The notes below the pieces were generated by a model that saw nothing but the letters and a program-made list of their open reading frames with translations, was not told the origin of the DNA and made no database searches. This document shows positions 17,999-28,453 of a stretch of DNA of 64,000 nucleotides, piece by piece (position 1 is the stretch's first letter; each line of letters begins with the position of its first letter). Where the stretch lies: positions 53,456 to 117,455 of the forward strand of contig JAFGTP010000062.1 in NCBI GenBank assembly GCA_016934035.1, given 5' to 3'. Both the position numbers and the translations under genes were made by a program. This DNA comes from Fidelibacterota bacterium (GTDB lineage Bacteria; Fidelibacterota; UBA2242; JAFGTP01).

Positions 17999-18697
17999 TT
18001 AAATAATATTTTTTCTCGCTGCAAGGATTTTCATGATTTTTTTTTCGACCTGTTTTCACCTTTCTTAACCCCAAAAATCCACTATTTTTTAATCTTGGAA
18101 TTCTGGCGCTATATGTCAAGATATGACAAAAAATTTATTTCACCTGGGCTTGAACATAACAGAAAATGAAGGATCTTCTGGAAGAATAAAAGGACCGGAC
18201 TTCCCTTATATGAACTCAGTTTGATCTGAAAAATTTTCAACCTGATGCTCCTTTTCAAACCCGCCCTGTGAATATCACACTTTTGGGTAAAACCTTATCA
18301 AATCCGCTAATGACTTTAGAGGTTTATATTTTGTCCAAACAATAAAATCGCACCACCCTTTGTCCGGACACTCCAAAGAGGAGAGTCATGGAGACGGAAA
18401 GAAGCCTTTCTTTAAAGTCTCCTGCAGGTTATGGATACCATGCCTATGAACATCAACCGGATCGACTATGAAGAAAGACCGCAGTGACCCGCAGTGTTGG
18501 TTCCTGATTACAGGCCTTTCATGCATTATGGCACAGACCTTGTAATTTCATAGCATCTTTTGAGTGTGTTTATCCAGAAAAATTTACAAATCAAATATGA
18601 CAAACAAATTGATGACCACAAAGGAAACAGGCAAAAATTTTCGAAAAACAGGAAATTTTTACAATGATAATCAAATAGTGATGAAGGAGTATTTAGT
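17999..18697. other. Intergenic region with predicted stem-loops upstream of giant surface gene
   Basis: About 700 bp between the divergent rex operon and the giant gene. No convincing coding region is seen on either strand. Two adjacent stem-loops can be drawn: GAC-A-CTCC / GGAG-A-GTC (18367-18374 with 18380-18387), and GGAGAC / GTCTCC (18390-18395 with 18417-18422) enclosing an inner GAAAG/CTTTC stem. They may belong to a long 5' leader. A strong ribosome site AAGGAG lies just before the ATG at 18698. I could not match the region to a known riboswitch class. Confidence 0.4.
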
Positions 18698-21600
18698 ATG
18701 AGAAAAGTAGTTGCGGTTTTAATATTTATCTCTTTAGGCATTGTTACCAATGCTTTTGGGCAGACCTGGCTTGACGGGATTGTTTCAACAACCAATACCT
18801 GGGATGCTGGCGGCACCATTGGAACCCCTGAAGATCTTGCCCAGTTCTGTTATAATGTTAATAATGGAAGTACCTATTCAGGGCAAACCATTACGCTGAC
18901 TGCGAATATCGATTTAAATGGCAACCAATGGATACCAATCGGCAAGGGTGCCAATACCTTCGATGGTACATTTGACGGTGATGGCTATACCATCAGTAAC
19001 ATGACGGTTAATGAAGCTTCTGACGGGGCTGGATTCTTCGGCATTGTTAATAATGCGACAATTCAAAATATTGGCATTGTAAGCGGTAGTGTACAAGGCA
19101 CTTTTTATGTAGGAGCTATTGCCGGCAGGGGAAATGGTACGACGACGATTGAAACCTGTTTTAACAATGTCAACGTTAGCGGCAATGGGGAACTCGGTGG
19201 GATTGGCGGCCGAATTTACGGTACAGTTACAAACTGCTACAACTGCGGTAATATTACTAACGGTGGCGGTATTATCGGTAATTGTTATGCTGATATTTCA
19301 AATTGCTATAATATTGGTGATGTTACCAACGGCAGTGGGATTGTCAGTTTCCTTAATGACGAGGGATGGGCACCAACAATGTCAAACTGTGTTTCTATAG
19401 GGCAGACAGTCGGAGCAAATAAACGTGTAGCAAATGGTTCCATCAGCACGTTAAATAACAATTACGCCTGGGACGGTATGACCTATGATAATTCGGGAAC
19501 CGGTGCTGCAACTGTAAATGGCGCTGATATTACTAAGGTGCAAGTAAACACATCAAGCAACTGGAGTAATACCTGGTTCCAAAGTTTTTCAGATGATTGG
19601 GAGATGCCGGCCGGCGAATTGCCAAACCTGAAAGTCTTTGCATCTGATAACGTTTCTATGCCCACTCATCTGGCTCTTGCCCCGGAAATGAATGTTCAGG
19701 GAAACAGCACTAATATTGCCGATGGCGATGACTCTCCTGTTCCATCAGATTACACCGATTTTGGAAAAGCAGCGGTATCTGGTGGCATTGATGAAAGGAC
19801 TTTTACAATTCAAAATACGGGTACTGCTGATCTAACTTTAACAACACCAATTACTGTTACCGGAGATTTTTCCTGTACATCACAACCGACATCTCCGGTT
19901 GCTGCAGGCGGCAGTACAACTTTTACCATTCAATTTAATCCCTCAACAACGGGCACAAGATCAGGCAGTGTTTCAATAGCCAACAATGATGGAGATGAAA
20001 ATCCTTATAATTTTGACATCCAGGGTGAAGGTATTGATATCACACCAAACGGATTGGGTAATTATGCGTTAGATTTTGATGGTACAAATGATTATGTGGA
20101 TTGCGGCAATGATGCTTCTATACAAATCAATGGAAGTGCACTTACTTTGGAAGCATGGATTTATGCGGATGATCTAAGTGGTGGTAATTGGACCAGGACA
20201 ATCATTGATAGACATGGCAGTGGAGGAAATGACGGATATGTTCTTAGGTGCGGTGATGATGGAAGCGGCGGGCTATTAAACTTTACCATTGGTGATGGAG
20301 TTAGTTTTTTTTATGTTTTGAGTGATGACAATACGCTTAGTCCTGGTGAGTGGAACCATGTTGCTGGTACATATGATGGCAACGATTTAAAAGCTTATAT
20401 TAATGGAAAACTAGTAAAGACCGAAACTATTGGTCTAAAGACGATATCAATTGATCCAGCAAACATGTGCCTTGGCTATGGCGCTGGTGTGGACGGCAGA
20501 TATTTTGACGGTAGAATTGATGAAGCGAGAGTCTGGAACGATGCCCGTACCGCCGAAGAAATCCGTGAAAATATGTATAAAGATGTCACAGGCAGTTCAA
20601 ACCTTGTGGCTTACTACAAAATGAGCGATGGTTCCGGTACATCAGTAATGGACAACAGCATCAATGGAAATACAGGAACCATGGTCAATGGTCCGGTATG
20701 GACAGCCTCTGGTGCTCTGGGTGGTTCCAGACAGGCGCTGGATTTTGACGGGACCGATGATTATGTCGATTGCGGGAACAATGCTTCAGTTCAAATTACA
20801 GGCTCCGCTCTGTCAGTAGAATCATGGATATATTTGGATAATTTTGAACCAAACTATTGGGATGGTACTATAATTGATAAATGGGATGCTACAGAAAATG
20901 GATATGGCATAAGATGTGGCGGAAATGGTATTTTAAGTTTTAATATTGGGAATGGTGCCGACTGGTATGAAATTTTATCTTCATCAAATGCTCTGGCATT
21001 AAATACATGGACACATGTAGCCGGTGTTTATGATGGAACCAATCAAAACTTATATATTAATGGCGAATTAGTAAACAGTACGAATATTGGTCCTATTACC
21101 ATTACAAATGCAGCTGCTATAAATTTACGTTTCGGTATAGGTGATTTATATCCAACCAGAATATTAGATGGAAAAATAGACGAAGTCAGAATTTGGAATG
21201 ATGCTCGTACACAAACTGAAATCCAGGAAAACATGATGAAAACCCTGGTGGGTGATGAAGCCGGACTGGCAGCCTATTACCGCTTTGATCAGATGGATGG
21301 TACGACGGTCTATGATATGACCTCCAATGGCAATAATGGTACACTAACTAACATGGATGCAAATACCGTTTGGATAGATGGTAGCGCCTTTTCCACCTGG
21401 ATTGGGACCGAAAGCACAGCCTGGGCCACCGATGCCAACTGGACAGATGGTTCACCATCAGCAACTCAAAGTGCGGGTATTTATGACTGGACTGTTGGCG
21501 CCCTGACTACCTATGAGGCCACTATTTCCGGTCCACCTTCCATGAATAGTCTTTTTCTTTCATCCACTTCCACGCCAACAATGAGTTCCGGTATCACGCT

Positions 21601-24600
21601 GGGCGGAAGTTTAATATTACAACGAAATCTCAATCAAGGTGCAAATAACATAACTCTCGGATCTAACGGCTATTTGGTAGAAAGTGGTGGAACATTGTCC
21701 GGTACAACCGGGTACATTCAAACCACAAGGGCCTATAGTAGCGCCATAACTGCAGAAAACATTGCCAATCTCGGTGCCTCCATCACTACAGATATCAGTA
21801 TGGGAAGCACGAATATCAAACGGGGATATAGCAACCAAAGTGGAACAGGACTTTCAAGTAGTGTGGATCGGTATTATGACATTACGCCGACAACGAATAC
21901 CGGCTTGAACGCCACCCTGGTCTTTCCCTATCTTGACGGTGAACTCAATGGTATAACAGAAGCAGATTTAAAATTGCATAAATCCACCGATGGCGGTACA
22001 AACTGGACCAATGAAGGCGGAACAGTGACAGCCGGTTCCAATATTGTGACACTGACCGGAATTGATGGATTTTCCCGATGGACGGCAGGAATTTCACCGG
22101 AGATGAATGTCCAGGGAAACGGAAATGGTATTACTGACGGTGATGATACTCCCTCCTTAACGGACCATACAGATTTTGACAGTATCAGTGTGGCATCAGG
22201 CTCACAGGACCGAACTTTTACGATTCAAAATACTGGAACAGCCACCTTGTCGATTACAACTCCGATTGCAGTGACCGGAGATTTTTCCTGTACGTCACAA
22301 CCGGCCAATACGGTGAATGCCGGAGCAACCACTACTTTTACCATCAGATTTGATCCCACAGCCTCCGGCACAAGGTCCGGAACCGTTTCTGTCGCCAATT
22401 CAGATGGTGATGAAAATCCTTACAATTTTTCAGTTCAGGGAACCGGTACAGAGAATGAGATAAATATAGTGGGTAACGGAACCAACATCGCCGATGGCGA
22501 TGTAAATCCATCGGCTGGCGATCATACGGATTTTGGTGAAGTCGTGACTTCGACCGCTACTGTGGTTCGAACTTTCACCATCCAAAATACAGGAAATATA
22601 GATTTAAATCTTACCGGTGTTTCTCCCTACGTTACCATTACCGGTCATACCTCCGATTTTACCCTGACACAGACACCGGTTACTCCTATCGCAGCGGGCG
22701 GGAACACCACCTTTCAAATAACTTTTGATCCGGATACCGTTGGCACCCGTACTGCCATCATCAGTATTGCCAATGATGACAGTGACGAAAATCCCTATAA
22801 TTTTTCAATTCAGGGAATAGGTGCGCCGGTGACCGAACTGATCAACGGACTGGATGCTGATGAAGGTTTTGGCGATAGTACCACTTTTGTCAGAACGGAC
22901 GACGCAGCCCATGGCCCGATTGATATTACTCCTGTTTTTGGTGCCTCAGGTTTAAAATTCGGAGATAGTCTGTACACCGAGGTCTATGTCAATCTTAATG
23001 GTGTTTTAAATTTTGGGTCCTCGACAACAGCATATACAGCCAATCCCTTAAGTGATGGTGTAAGTTCCGGCGGCCGGTTTGTACCTTCTTTGGCCGTTTA
23101 CTGGACAGATCTGGAAACAACATCCGGAACAGTCACTGCAAGTGGCGGCGGAAATTCAACCGGTAGCAACCTGGTTTATTATCATATCGACTCCCTTTCA
23201 TCTCCCAAAAGACTGATCGTCACCTGGGACGATGTTGCAGAATACAATGATGGCGTCGTAACAAAAGTTGCCGCTCAAATTATCCTTGAAAATGCCGGTG
23301 CCGGGAATATGGATATTTCATACTTGTATGAATATGCAGAAACCCCCGATGACGGCTTGGGAGATGCCACACAGGCTGGCTGGCATGTCGGCGGTTCAGC
23401 CGGCGGTGATGAGGGGATTGACTGGTACGAAATACCCTTGAATGCCGGCGGAAACCTGGGCGATCTGGATGAGCGAGCCGGTAACACCGGCACACCAGGC
23501 CTTTGGAAATGGTATCTGCGAAATGGAAGTGTTAAGGATGAACCAGACCTTCCACCGACAGGTTCAAACAACCAGGTTTATACCTCTGAAGATGTCAGTT
23601 ATACCTTCAAAGAATCGGATTTTACCTATAGTGACGCAGACGGCGACACCTTTAGCGGCATTTATGTGACGGATATCAGCAGTGTGGGAAATTTCACCTA
23701 TTTTGGAAACCCCCTGACAAAAAACAGATTTTATGGCAGCATATCCGGTTTAAACTTTAAACCCGACACCAATGAGACCAGCGCCTCCCTGTTTAAATTT
23801 AAAGTCAGGGCAGCAAACGGGGTTTACAGTGATAACGCCTATATTATGAAAGTCAATGTTATAGCGGTGGATGACCCGCCGGTGGTCAAGGACAGCCTGG
23901 AAAACTACACTTACCTTGAGGAAGGTGATGATTTAATCGGACTGGATCGTCTTTTTACGGATGTCGATAATGAAGATCGGGATATTGTAAAATCCGTCCA
24001 CAGCATCAGCAACCCTGCCCTGGTCAGTGCTACCATTCTGGCGGAAAAAGACCAACTGGCCCTCCAGTGTCTGGAAAATCAGAACGGTACGACACTCATT
24101 ACTATCAAAGGAACTTCCAATGGCCTCTTTGCCCTCGATTCCTTTGAGATTACCGTCCTGCCGGTTGACGATTCAATTCAAGTAGCCAACCCCATTGAGG
24201 ACGTCGCCGTACTTGAAGATGCAGAAAACCTGAAAATCAACCTTTCTGATGTTTTTGTCGATATAGATGATCCGGTCATTGAAAAAAGGGTTTCAGGCAA
24301 TACAGATTCCACACGGGTAATTGCAACAGTTGACGGAGACACACTGATCCTAGACTTTCAGGACAATCAGTTCGGACAAGCAACCATCACCGTGGAAGGC
24401 AGTTCCGCCGGCCTTCAGGTTTACGATGAATTCCTGGTAACCATTACTCCGGTCAATGACCCGCCGACCGGCGGCAATGATGCTGTCACTCTTTTTGAAG
24501 ATTCAACCTATACTTTCAAAACCAGTGATTTCACCTATCATGATGTCGAGGAAAACGCCTTTGACGGAATTCAAATTGCAACCATAGAGAGTGACGGAGT

Positions 24601-27589
24601 CCTTCAATACAATGGCGTTGACGTGACAGATGACATGAACTGTCCGGATTTAGGTCTGCTGACCTTCATTTCCGAAAAAGATGAATTCGGTACTCCCTAT
24701 GCCACCTTTACATTCAAAGTCAAAGACGATGCCGGAGCCTTGAGCGATTCAGTTTACACAATGACCATCAACGTCACCGAACAGGAAGATTCGCCGGTGG
24801 TCAGCAATCCCATCGAAAAAATTGAAATATCTGAAGACAGCGACGACTCGGTTTTTGACCTGAAAAATTTGTTCTCTGATCCTGATGACAATACAACGAC
24901 CTTCACCAAATATATCAAAAGTATTTCTGACTCCACCATCCTCAACGCCTGGATCAGGAATGATTCCCTTTTCATTGAATATTACCCCAACAAATATGGT
25001 ACGGTCATTATTGAAATTGCAGGAGTTGTGGACGAAAGAGATGCCGGCACCATCACCCGAAGTGTTCTTAAAAGCGGCGAGGAATTAATCACGGAAGTAA
25101 TAATTGAAATCGAACCGGTCAATGATGCGCCCGAGGGACAGAACAACCAAATCAGCACGCTGGAAAATATGCCGTACCCATTCCAGTCCGGGGATTTTAT
25201 ATTCCAGGATGTTGACGGGGATACCATGAGCGGCATTCGGATCATCACAACAATTGATAAGGGTCAACTGCTTTGTGCGAACCAAAGTGTCAAGGACAAT
25301 GATCAATGCGCCCAGGTCACACAATTGCTCTTCATTCCCGATTCAATTGAAAATGGTACACCCTACACCTCCTTTACCTTCAGGATTCGCGATCAAAACG
25401 GCGCTTACAGCGACTCGGTCTACACCATGTCTATCCATGTGACCGATATTCAATATCCGCCTTTTGTAAAAAGTCCGATACCCGATGTGATAGTGGATGA
25501 AGATGCCGCGAACATCGTCCTGGACCTGAGCAGTACTTTCTCGGATTTGGATAATGATGACGCAGCTATCATCAAAACCCTTGATTCGCTTTACAACCAC
25601 CTGTTATTCACAGCCCTGGTCGACAGCAACACCCTGACACTGGATTTTGGCGAAAACCAGTTTGGAATCGATACCCTGGTCCTCCTGGGAACCTCCGGCG
25701 GACAAACCGTACAGGATTCTTTTGTGGTGACCGTCAATCCAATCAATGACCCACCCTTGAGCGCCCATACTTCTATTACAATGAATGAGGATGAAAGTTA
25801 CACCTTTCAGCCTGAAGACTTTCCTTACAATGACATTGAAAATGATCCTTTCGCCGGAATCCGGTACTATACCGCTGTCAATAAAGGGACCTTGCGATAT
25901 GATGGTGAAGTGATCACCGATTATGGTATCTTTTTCAATGATGTCACAAAACTGGTCTATACACCGATACCCGGCGAATTCGACAGCGCCTATGCCACTT
26001 TCAATTTCCGTGTGGCTGACAGCGGATACGGATACAGCGATGACAAACCAAACCTTGGCAAAGAGTTCTACACCATGACTATCCATGTCCTAGCGGTGGC
26101 AGACGCACCGGTTGTGGCTCATCCTGTTGCGGATATTCACACTTTCGAAGACGCTCCGGATACAGCTCTTTTCATCGGAAATGTTTTCACCGATGCCGAC
26201 AGTGATGACGAGGAAATTGTCAGGAGCCTTTTGCCCGGTTACAACGATACGCTGTTGACGGCAACCATCACCGGCGACTCCCTGCTTCTGAGTTTCGGTG
26301 CCAACCAATATGGCAGCACAGAAATCACCCTTCGGGGAACATCCGGGGAACAGTTTGCAGAGGATGTTTTCAGCGTCAGTGTGTCACCGATCAATGACGC
26401 ACCTGCAGGCGGTGACGGCATGATCAGCACCGATGAGGAAATCGCCTACAATTTCAAAACCGCTGATTTTCCTTACACGGACATTGAAAACCATTTGTTC
26501 AGCGGTATTCGCATCATCACGGCAGAATCAGCAGGAGACCTGGAATACATGGGCCAGGATGTCTCAGCAAACACCAATTGTTCCGATATGAACAATTTGG
26601 TGTTCAGGCCCGCTGAAAATAGTCACGGCTCACCTTATGCCACCTTCACGTTCCAGGTCAGAGACAGCGAAAACGCCTTGAGTGAAGCGACCTACACCAT
26701 GACCATCAATGTTGTAAATGTCAACGACGCACCGGTACTGACCAACAAAATGGCTGATACCACCCTTTATGAAAATGCCACCCTGCAATTCGATTACAAA
26801 GCCACTGATGCTGACAATGACCCGCTCAACTTTGGCATGATTGCCGGAACGGTGGATGATACGGCCCAATACTTTGGAATGCACCTGGATTCACTGACCG
26901 GCGAATATTCCTGGACAACCACCTACAACGATGCCGGGGTCTACGCTGTTGGAGTTTATGTCTCCGATATGCTGGCCATGGACACCGACACCTTCTTCGT
27001 CACAGTCCTGAATGTCAACCGGGCGCCGGAATTCACCAGAGTATTGCCGGACACAACCGTCAACAATGATGTTCCGTTGGAATTTGGTTATGAAGCCTCT
27101 GATCCCGATGGTGACGCTCTGACTTTTGGATTGATGTCAACGGTAGACAGCCTGACACTGGCTGTGGATGGTTTTCTATCCTGGACCCTCTCCCACTTCA
27201 CGGCTGACAGCCAACAGGAAATTGCAGTCTATGTGACTGACAATGAAGATACTGTCACCACTTCTGCCATGGTTGCAGTCCACAATGTGGTCCATGTTGC
27301 CATCGACGAAGAATTGAGTCTTCCAGACAAATTTGAACTGGGGCAGAATTATCCGAACCCCTTTAATCCCACGACTAACATCAAGTTTAATTTGCCAAAG
27401 AATGTACATGTCAACATTTCAATTTATGATGTCAGTGGAAAACTGGTGGAAACCCTGGTGAATGAACAAAAAGAAGCCGGATATCACCAGTTCAACTGGG
27501 ATGCCGGCCAATATTCAACAGGTCTCTATTTCTACAGAATCATTGCCGGTGATTTTGTGAATGTGAAAAAGTGTCTGCTGGTGAAATAA
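18698..27589 (+). CDS. Giant modular surface protein (GLUG, ASH, LamG, nidogen-like, cadherin-like repeats, T9SS tail)
   Basis: Secreted 2963-residue adhesin-like protein. After a signal peptide (1-22) come: GLUG-like beta repeats (about 60-260); an ASH/choice-of-anchor-D domain (about 328-447); two LamG lectin-like domains (about 452-675 and 681-890), each opening 'LDFDGT(N/D)DYVDCGN'; a linker (898-1130); two more choice-of-anchor-D domains (to about 1375); a nidogen-like segment (about 1376-1605); ten cadherin/VCBS-like repeats of two alternating kinds (about 1620-2677); two further Ig/cadherin-like domains; and a T9SS type-A sorting domain ('FELGQNYPNPFNPTTNIKFN'). Many Asp/Asn-rich turns suggest Ca2+ binding. 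The likely role is surface adhesion, carbohydrate binding or matrix formation; the ligand is unknown. It is monocistronic, with a good terminator after the stop. Confidence 0.9.
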   Translation: MRKVVAVLIFISLGIVTNAFGQTWLDGIVSTTNTWDAGGTIGTPEDLAQFCYNVNNGSTYSGQTITLTANIDLNGNQWIPIGKGANTFDGTFDGDGYTISNMTVNEASDGAGFFGIVNNATIQNIGIVSGSVQGTFYVGAIAGRGNGTTTIETCFNNVNVSGNGELGGIGGRIYGTVTNCYNCGNITNGGGIIGNCYADISNCYNIGDVTNGSGIVSFLNDEGWAPTMSNCVSIGQTVGANKRVANGSISTLNNNYAWDGMTYDNSGTGAATVNGADITKVQVNTSSNWSNTWFQSFSDDWEMPAGELPNLKVFASDNVSMPTHLALAPEMNVQGNSTNIADGDDSPVPSDYTDFGKAAVSGGIDERTFTIQNTGTADLTLTTPITVTGDFSCTSQPTSPVAAGGSTTFTIQFNPSTTGTRSGSVSIANNDGDENPYNFDIQGEGIDITPNGLGNYALDFDGTNDYVDCGNDASIQINGSALTLEAWIYADDLSGGNWTRTIIDRHGSGGNDGYVLRCGDDGSGGLLNFTIGDGVSFFYVLSDDNTLSPGEWNHVAGTYDGNDLKAYINGKLVKTETIGLKTISIDPANMCLGYGAGVDGRYFDGRIDEARVWNDARTAEEIRENMYKDVTGSSNLVAYYKMSDGSGTSVMDNSINGNTGTMVNGPVWTASGALGGSRQALDFDGTDDYVDCGNNASVQITGSALSVESWIYLDNFEPNYWDGTIIDKWDATENGYGIRCGGNGILSFNIGNGADWYEILSSSNALALNTWTHVAGVYDGTNQNLYINGELVNSTNIGPITITNAAAINLRFGIGDLYPTRILDGKIDEVRIWNDARTQTEIQENMMKTLVGDEAGLAAYYRFDQMDGTTVYDMTSNGNNGTLTNMDANTVWIDGSAFSTWIGTESTAWATDANWTDGSPSATQSAGIYDWTVGALTTYEATISGPPSMNSLFLSSTSTPTMSSGITLGGSLILQRNLNQGANNITLGSNGYLVESGGTLSGTTGYIQTTRAYSSAITAENIANLGASITTDISMGSTNIKRGYSNQSGTGLSSSVDRYYDITPTTNTGLNATLVFPYLDGELNGITEADLKLHKSTDGGTNWTNEGGTVTAGSNIVTLTGIDGFSRWTAGISPEMNVQGNGNGITDGDDTPSLTDHTDFDSISVASGSQDRTFTIQNTGTATLSITTPIAVTGDFSCTSQPANTVNAGATTTFTIRFDPTASGTRSGTVSVANSDGDENPYNFSVQGTGTENEINIVGNGTNIADGDVNPSAGDHTDFGEVVTSTATVVRTFTIQNTGNIDLNLTGVSPYVTITGHTSDFTLTQTPVTPIAAGGNTTFQITFDPDTVGTRTAIISIANDDSDENPYNFSIQGIGAPVTELINGLDADEGFGDSTTFVRTDDAAHGPIDITPVFGASGLKFGDSLYTEVYVNLNGVLNFGSSTTAYTANPLSDGVSSGGRFVPSLAVYWTDLETTSGTVTASGGGNSTGSNLVYYHIDSLSSPKRLIVTWDDVAEYNDGVVTKVAAQIILENAGAGNMDISYLYEYAETPDDGLGDATQAGWHVGGSAGGDEGIDWYEIPLNAGGNLGDLDERAGNTGTPGLWKWYLRNGSVKDEPDLPPTGSNNQVYTSEDVSYTFKESDFTYSDADGDTFSGIYVTDISSVGNFTYFGNPLTKNRFYGSISGLNFKPDTNETSASLFKFKVRAANGVYSDNAYIMKVNVIAVDDPPVVKDSLENYTYLEEGDDLIGLDRLFTDVDNEDRDIVKSVHSISNPALVSATILAEKDQLALQCLENQNGTTLITIKGTSNGLFALDSFEITVLPVDDSIQVANPIEDVAVLEDAENLKINLSDVFVDIDDPVIEKRVSGNTDSTRVIATVDGDTLILDFQDNQFGQATITVEGSSAGLQVYDEFLVTITPVNDPPTGGNDAVTLFEDSTYTFKTSDFTYHDVEENAFDGIQIATIESDGVLQYNGVDVTDDMNCPDLGLLTFISEKDEFGTPYATFTFKVKDDAGALSDSVYTMTINVTEQEDSPVVSNPIEKIEISEDSDDSVFDLKNLFSDPDDNTTTFTKYIKSISDSTILNAWIRNDSLFIEYYPNKYGTVIIEIAGVVDERDAGTITRSVLKSGEELITEVIIEIEPVNDAPEGQNNQISTLENMPYPFQSGDFIFQDVDGDTMSGIRIITTIDKGQLLCANQSVKDNDQCAQVTQLLFIPDSIENGTPYTSFTFRIRDQNGAYSDSVYTMSIHVTDIQYPPFVKSPIPDVIVDEDAANIVLDLSSTFSDLDNDDAAIIKTLDSLYNHLLFTALVDSNTLTLDFGENQFGIDTLVLLGTSGGQTVQDSFVVTVNPINDPPLSAHTSITMNEDESYTFQPEDFPYNDIENDPFAGIRYYTAVNKGTLRYDGEVITDYGIFFNDVTKLVYTPIPGEFDSAYATFNFRVADSGYGYSDDKPNLGKEFYTMTIHVLAVADAPVVAHPVADIHTFEDAPDTALFIGNVFTDADSDDEEIVRSLLPGYNDTLLTATITGDSLLLSFGANQYGSTEITLRGTSGEQFAEDVFSVSVSPINDAPAGGDGMISTDEEIAYNFKTADFPYTDIENHLFSGIRIITAESAGDLEYMGQDVSANTNCSDMNNLVFRPAENSHGSPYATFTFQVRDSENALSEATYTMTINVVNVNDAPVLTNKMADTTLYENATLQFDYKATDADNDPLNFGMIAGTVDDTAQYFGMHLDSLTGEYSWTTTYNDAGVYAVGVYVSDMLAMDTDTFFVTVLNVNRAPEFTRVLPDTTVNNDVPLEFGYEASDPDGDALTFGLMSTVDSLTLAVDGFLSWTLSHFTADSQQEIAVYVTDNEDTVTTSAMVAVHNVVHVAIDEELSLPDKFELGQNYPNPFNPTTNIKFNLPKNVHVNISIYDVSGKLVETLVNEQKEAGYHQFNWDAGQYSTGLYFYRIIAGDFVNVKKCLLVK
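23560..26730 (+). repeat. Alternating two-type tandem repeats inside the giant gene
   Basis: Ten units of about 95-110 residues. Type A carries 'YTFK..DF.Y.D.E...F.GI' and ends 'YTMTINV'. Type B starts near 'P(I/V).D(I/V)' with 'EDA', and has 'D.L.L.F..NQ.G' and 'GTS.G'. The order by inspection is A B B A B A B A B A. The units have diverged in DNA sequence, so the array looks old rather than a recent expansion. Confidence 0.7.
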
Positions 27590-27615
27590 CCCTGACCACA
27601 AAATAAAAACATCTG

Positions 27616-27644
27616 AAATCCCGCAGGGTAAACTTGCGGGATTT
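27616..27644 (+). terminator. Rho-independent terminator of the giant gene
   Basis: AAATCCCGCA and TGCGGGATTT pair around a 9-nt loop, directly followed by TTTTATTT. It lies 26 bp after the stop codon at 27589. Confidence 0.9.
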
Positions 27645-27852
27645 TTTATTTGAGAGTGTTCTTTCGAAGATGGAATGAATAAAAAAAAACATTCATCCGT
27701 TTGTCACTGATTTTGAAAGGATACGTCAGGCGAAGTCTGCCCTAAAATAATCAAAATTCCGGTCCATTGGTTTCGGGAAGAAAAAATTTACACTTTTAAT
27801 TATTAAAGATTTTCAATACATTATTTTCGAACTTAAAATAGAGGAAATTAAG

Positions 27853-28446
27853 ATGAAAAAAGGATGGATCGTTTTAATAGCAGTTTTAGTAATTCTGATA
27901 CTTTTTGTCGGAAAAATCATTGGCGTCTACAATGGCCTGGTAGAACTGGACGAAAATACCAACGCTGCCTGGGCCCAGGTAAACAACCAATATCAGCGTC
28001 GGGCCGACCTGATACCAAACCTCGTCAATACAGTCAAGGGCTATGCCGCCCATGAAAAAGAAACCTTTGAAGCGGTCACTAATGCCAGGGCCAAAGTGGG
28101 CCAGATGACAATTACTCCTGAAATCCTGAATAATCCACAGGCTTTTAAACAATTCCAGGCCGCCCAAAGTGAAATCAGCTCCGCATTGTCGCGTCTCATG
28201 GTCGTATCCGAACGTTACCCGGAACTGAAAGCCAACCAGAATTTCATGGCTCTTCAGGACCAGCTGGAGGGTACCGAAAACCGTATCGCCGTGGAACGCA
28301 AAAGGTTCAATGAAATGATCCAGGTTTACAACAAGCGGATTCGCAGGTTCCCCACCAGCATGATTGCCGGAATGTTGGGTTTTGAACGAAAATATTACTT
28401 TGAAGCAGAAACCGGTGCAGAACAGGCCCCGGAAGTACAATTTTAG
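27853..28446 (+). CDS. LemA family protein
   Basis: Membrane-anchored protein of 197 residues with an N-terminal transmembrane helix (about 5-24) and a mostly helical soluble domain, the standard LemA layout. Diagnostic segments are 'YNGLVELDENTNAAWAQVNN', 'RRADLIPNLVNTVKGYAAHE' and 'RRFPTSMIAGMLGFERKYYF' near the C-terminus. The ribosome site GAGGAA is 8 bp before the ATG. It starts a four-gene operon: lemA, two TPM-domain genes and a LytTR regulator. LemA/TPM pairs are widespread in bacteria, but their biochemical role is poorly understood; envelope quality control or membrane stress has been proposed. Confidence 0.95.
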   Translation: MKKGWIVLIAVLVILILFVGKIIGVYNGLVELDENTNAAWAQVNNQYQRRADLIPNLVNTVKGYAAHEKETFEAVTNARAKVGQMTITPEILNNPQAFKQFQAAQSEISSALSRLMVVSERYPELKANQNFMALQDQLEGTENRIAVERKRFNEMIQVYNKRIRRFPTSMIAGMLGFERKYYFEAETGAEQAPEVQF

Positions 28447-28453
28447 GTAAAAG

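Noticed and set aside
18361..18460. c-di-GMP (GEMM) riboswitch upstream of the giant gene
   Set aside because: The region folds but lacks the conserved GEMM core nucleotides as far as can be judged by eye.
25604..26086. 160-residue antisense frame in the giant gene
   Set aside because: Produced by the repeat codon pattern on the other strand; no start signals or family features.
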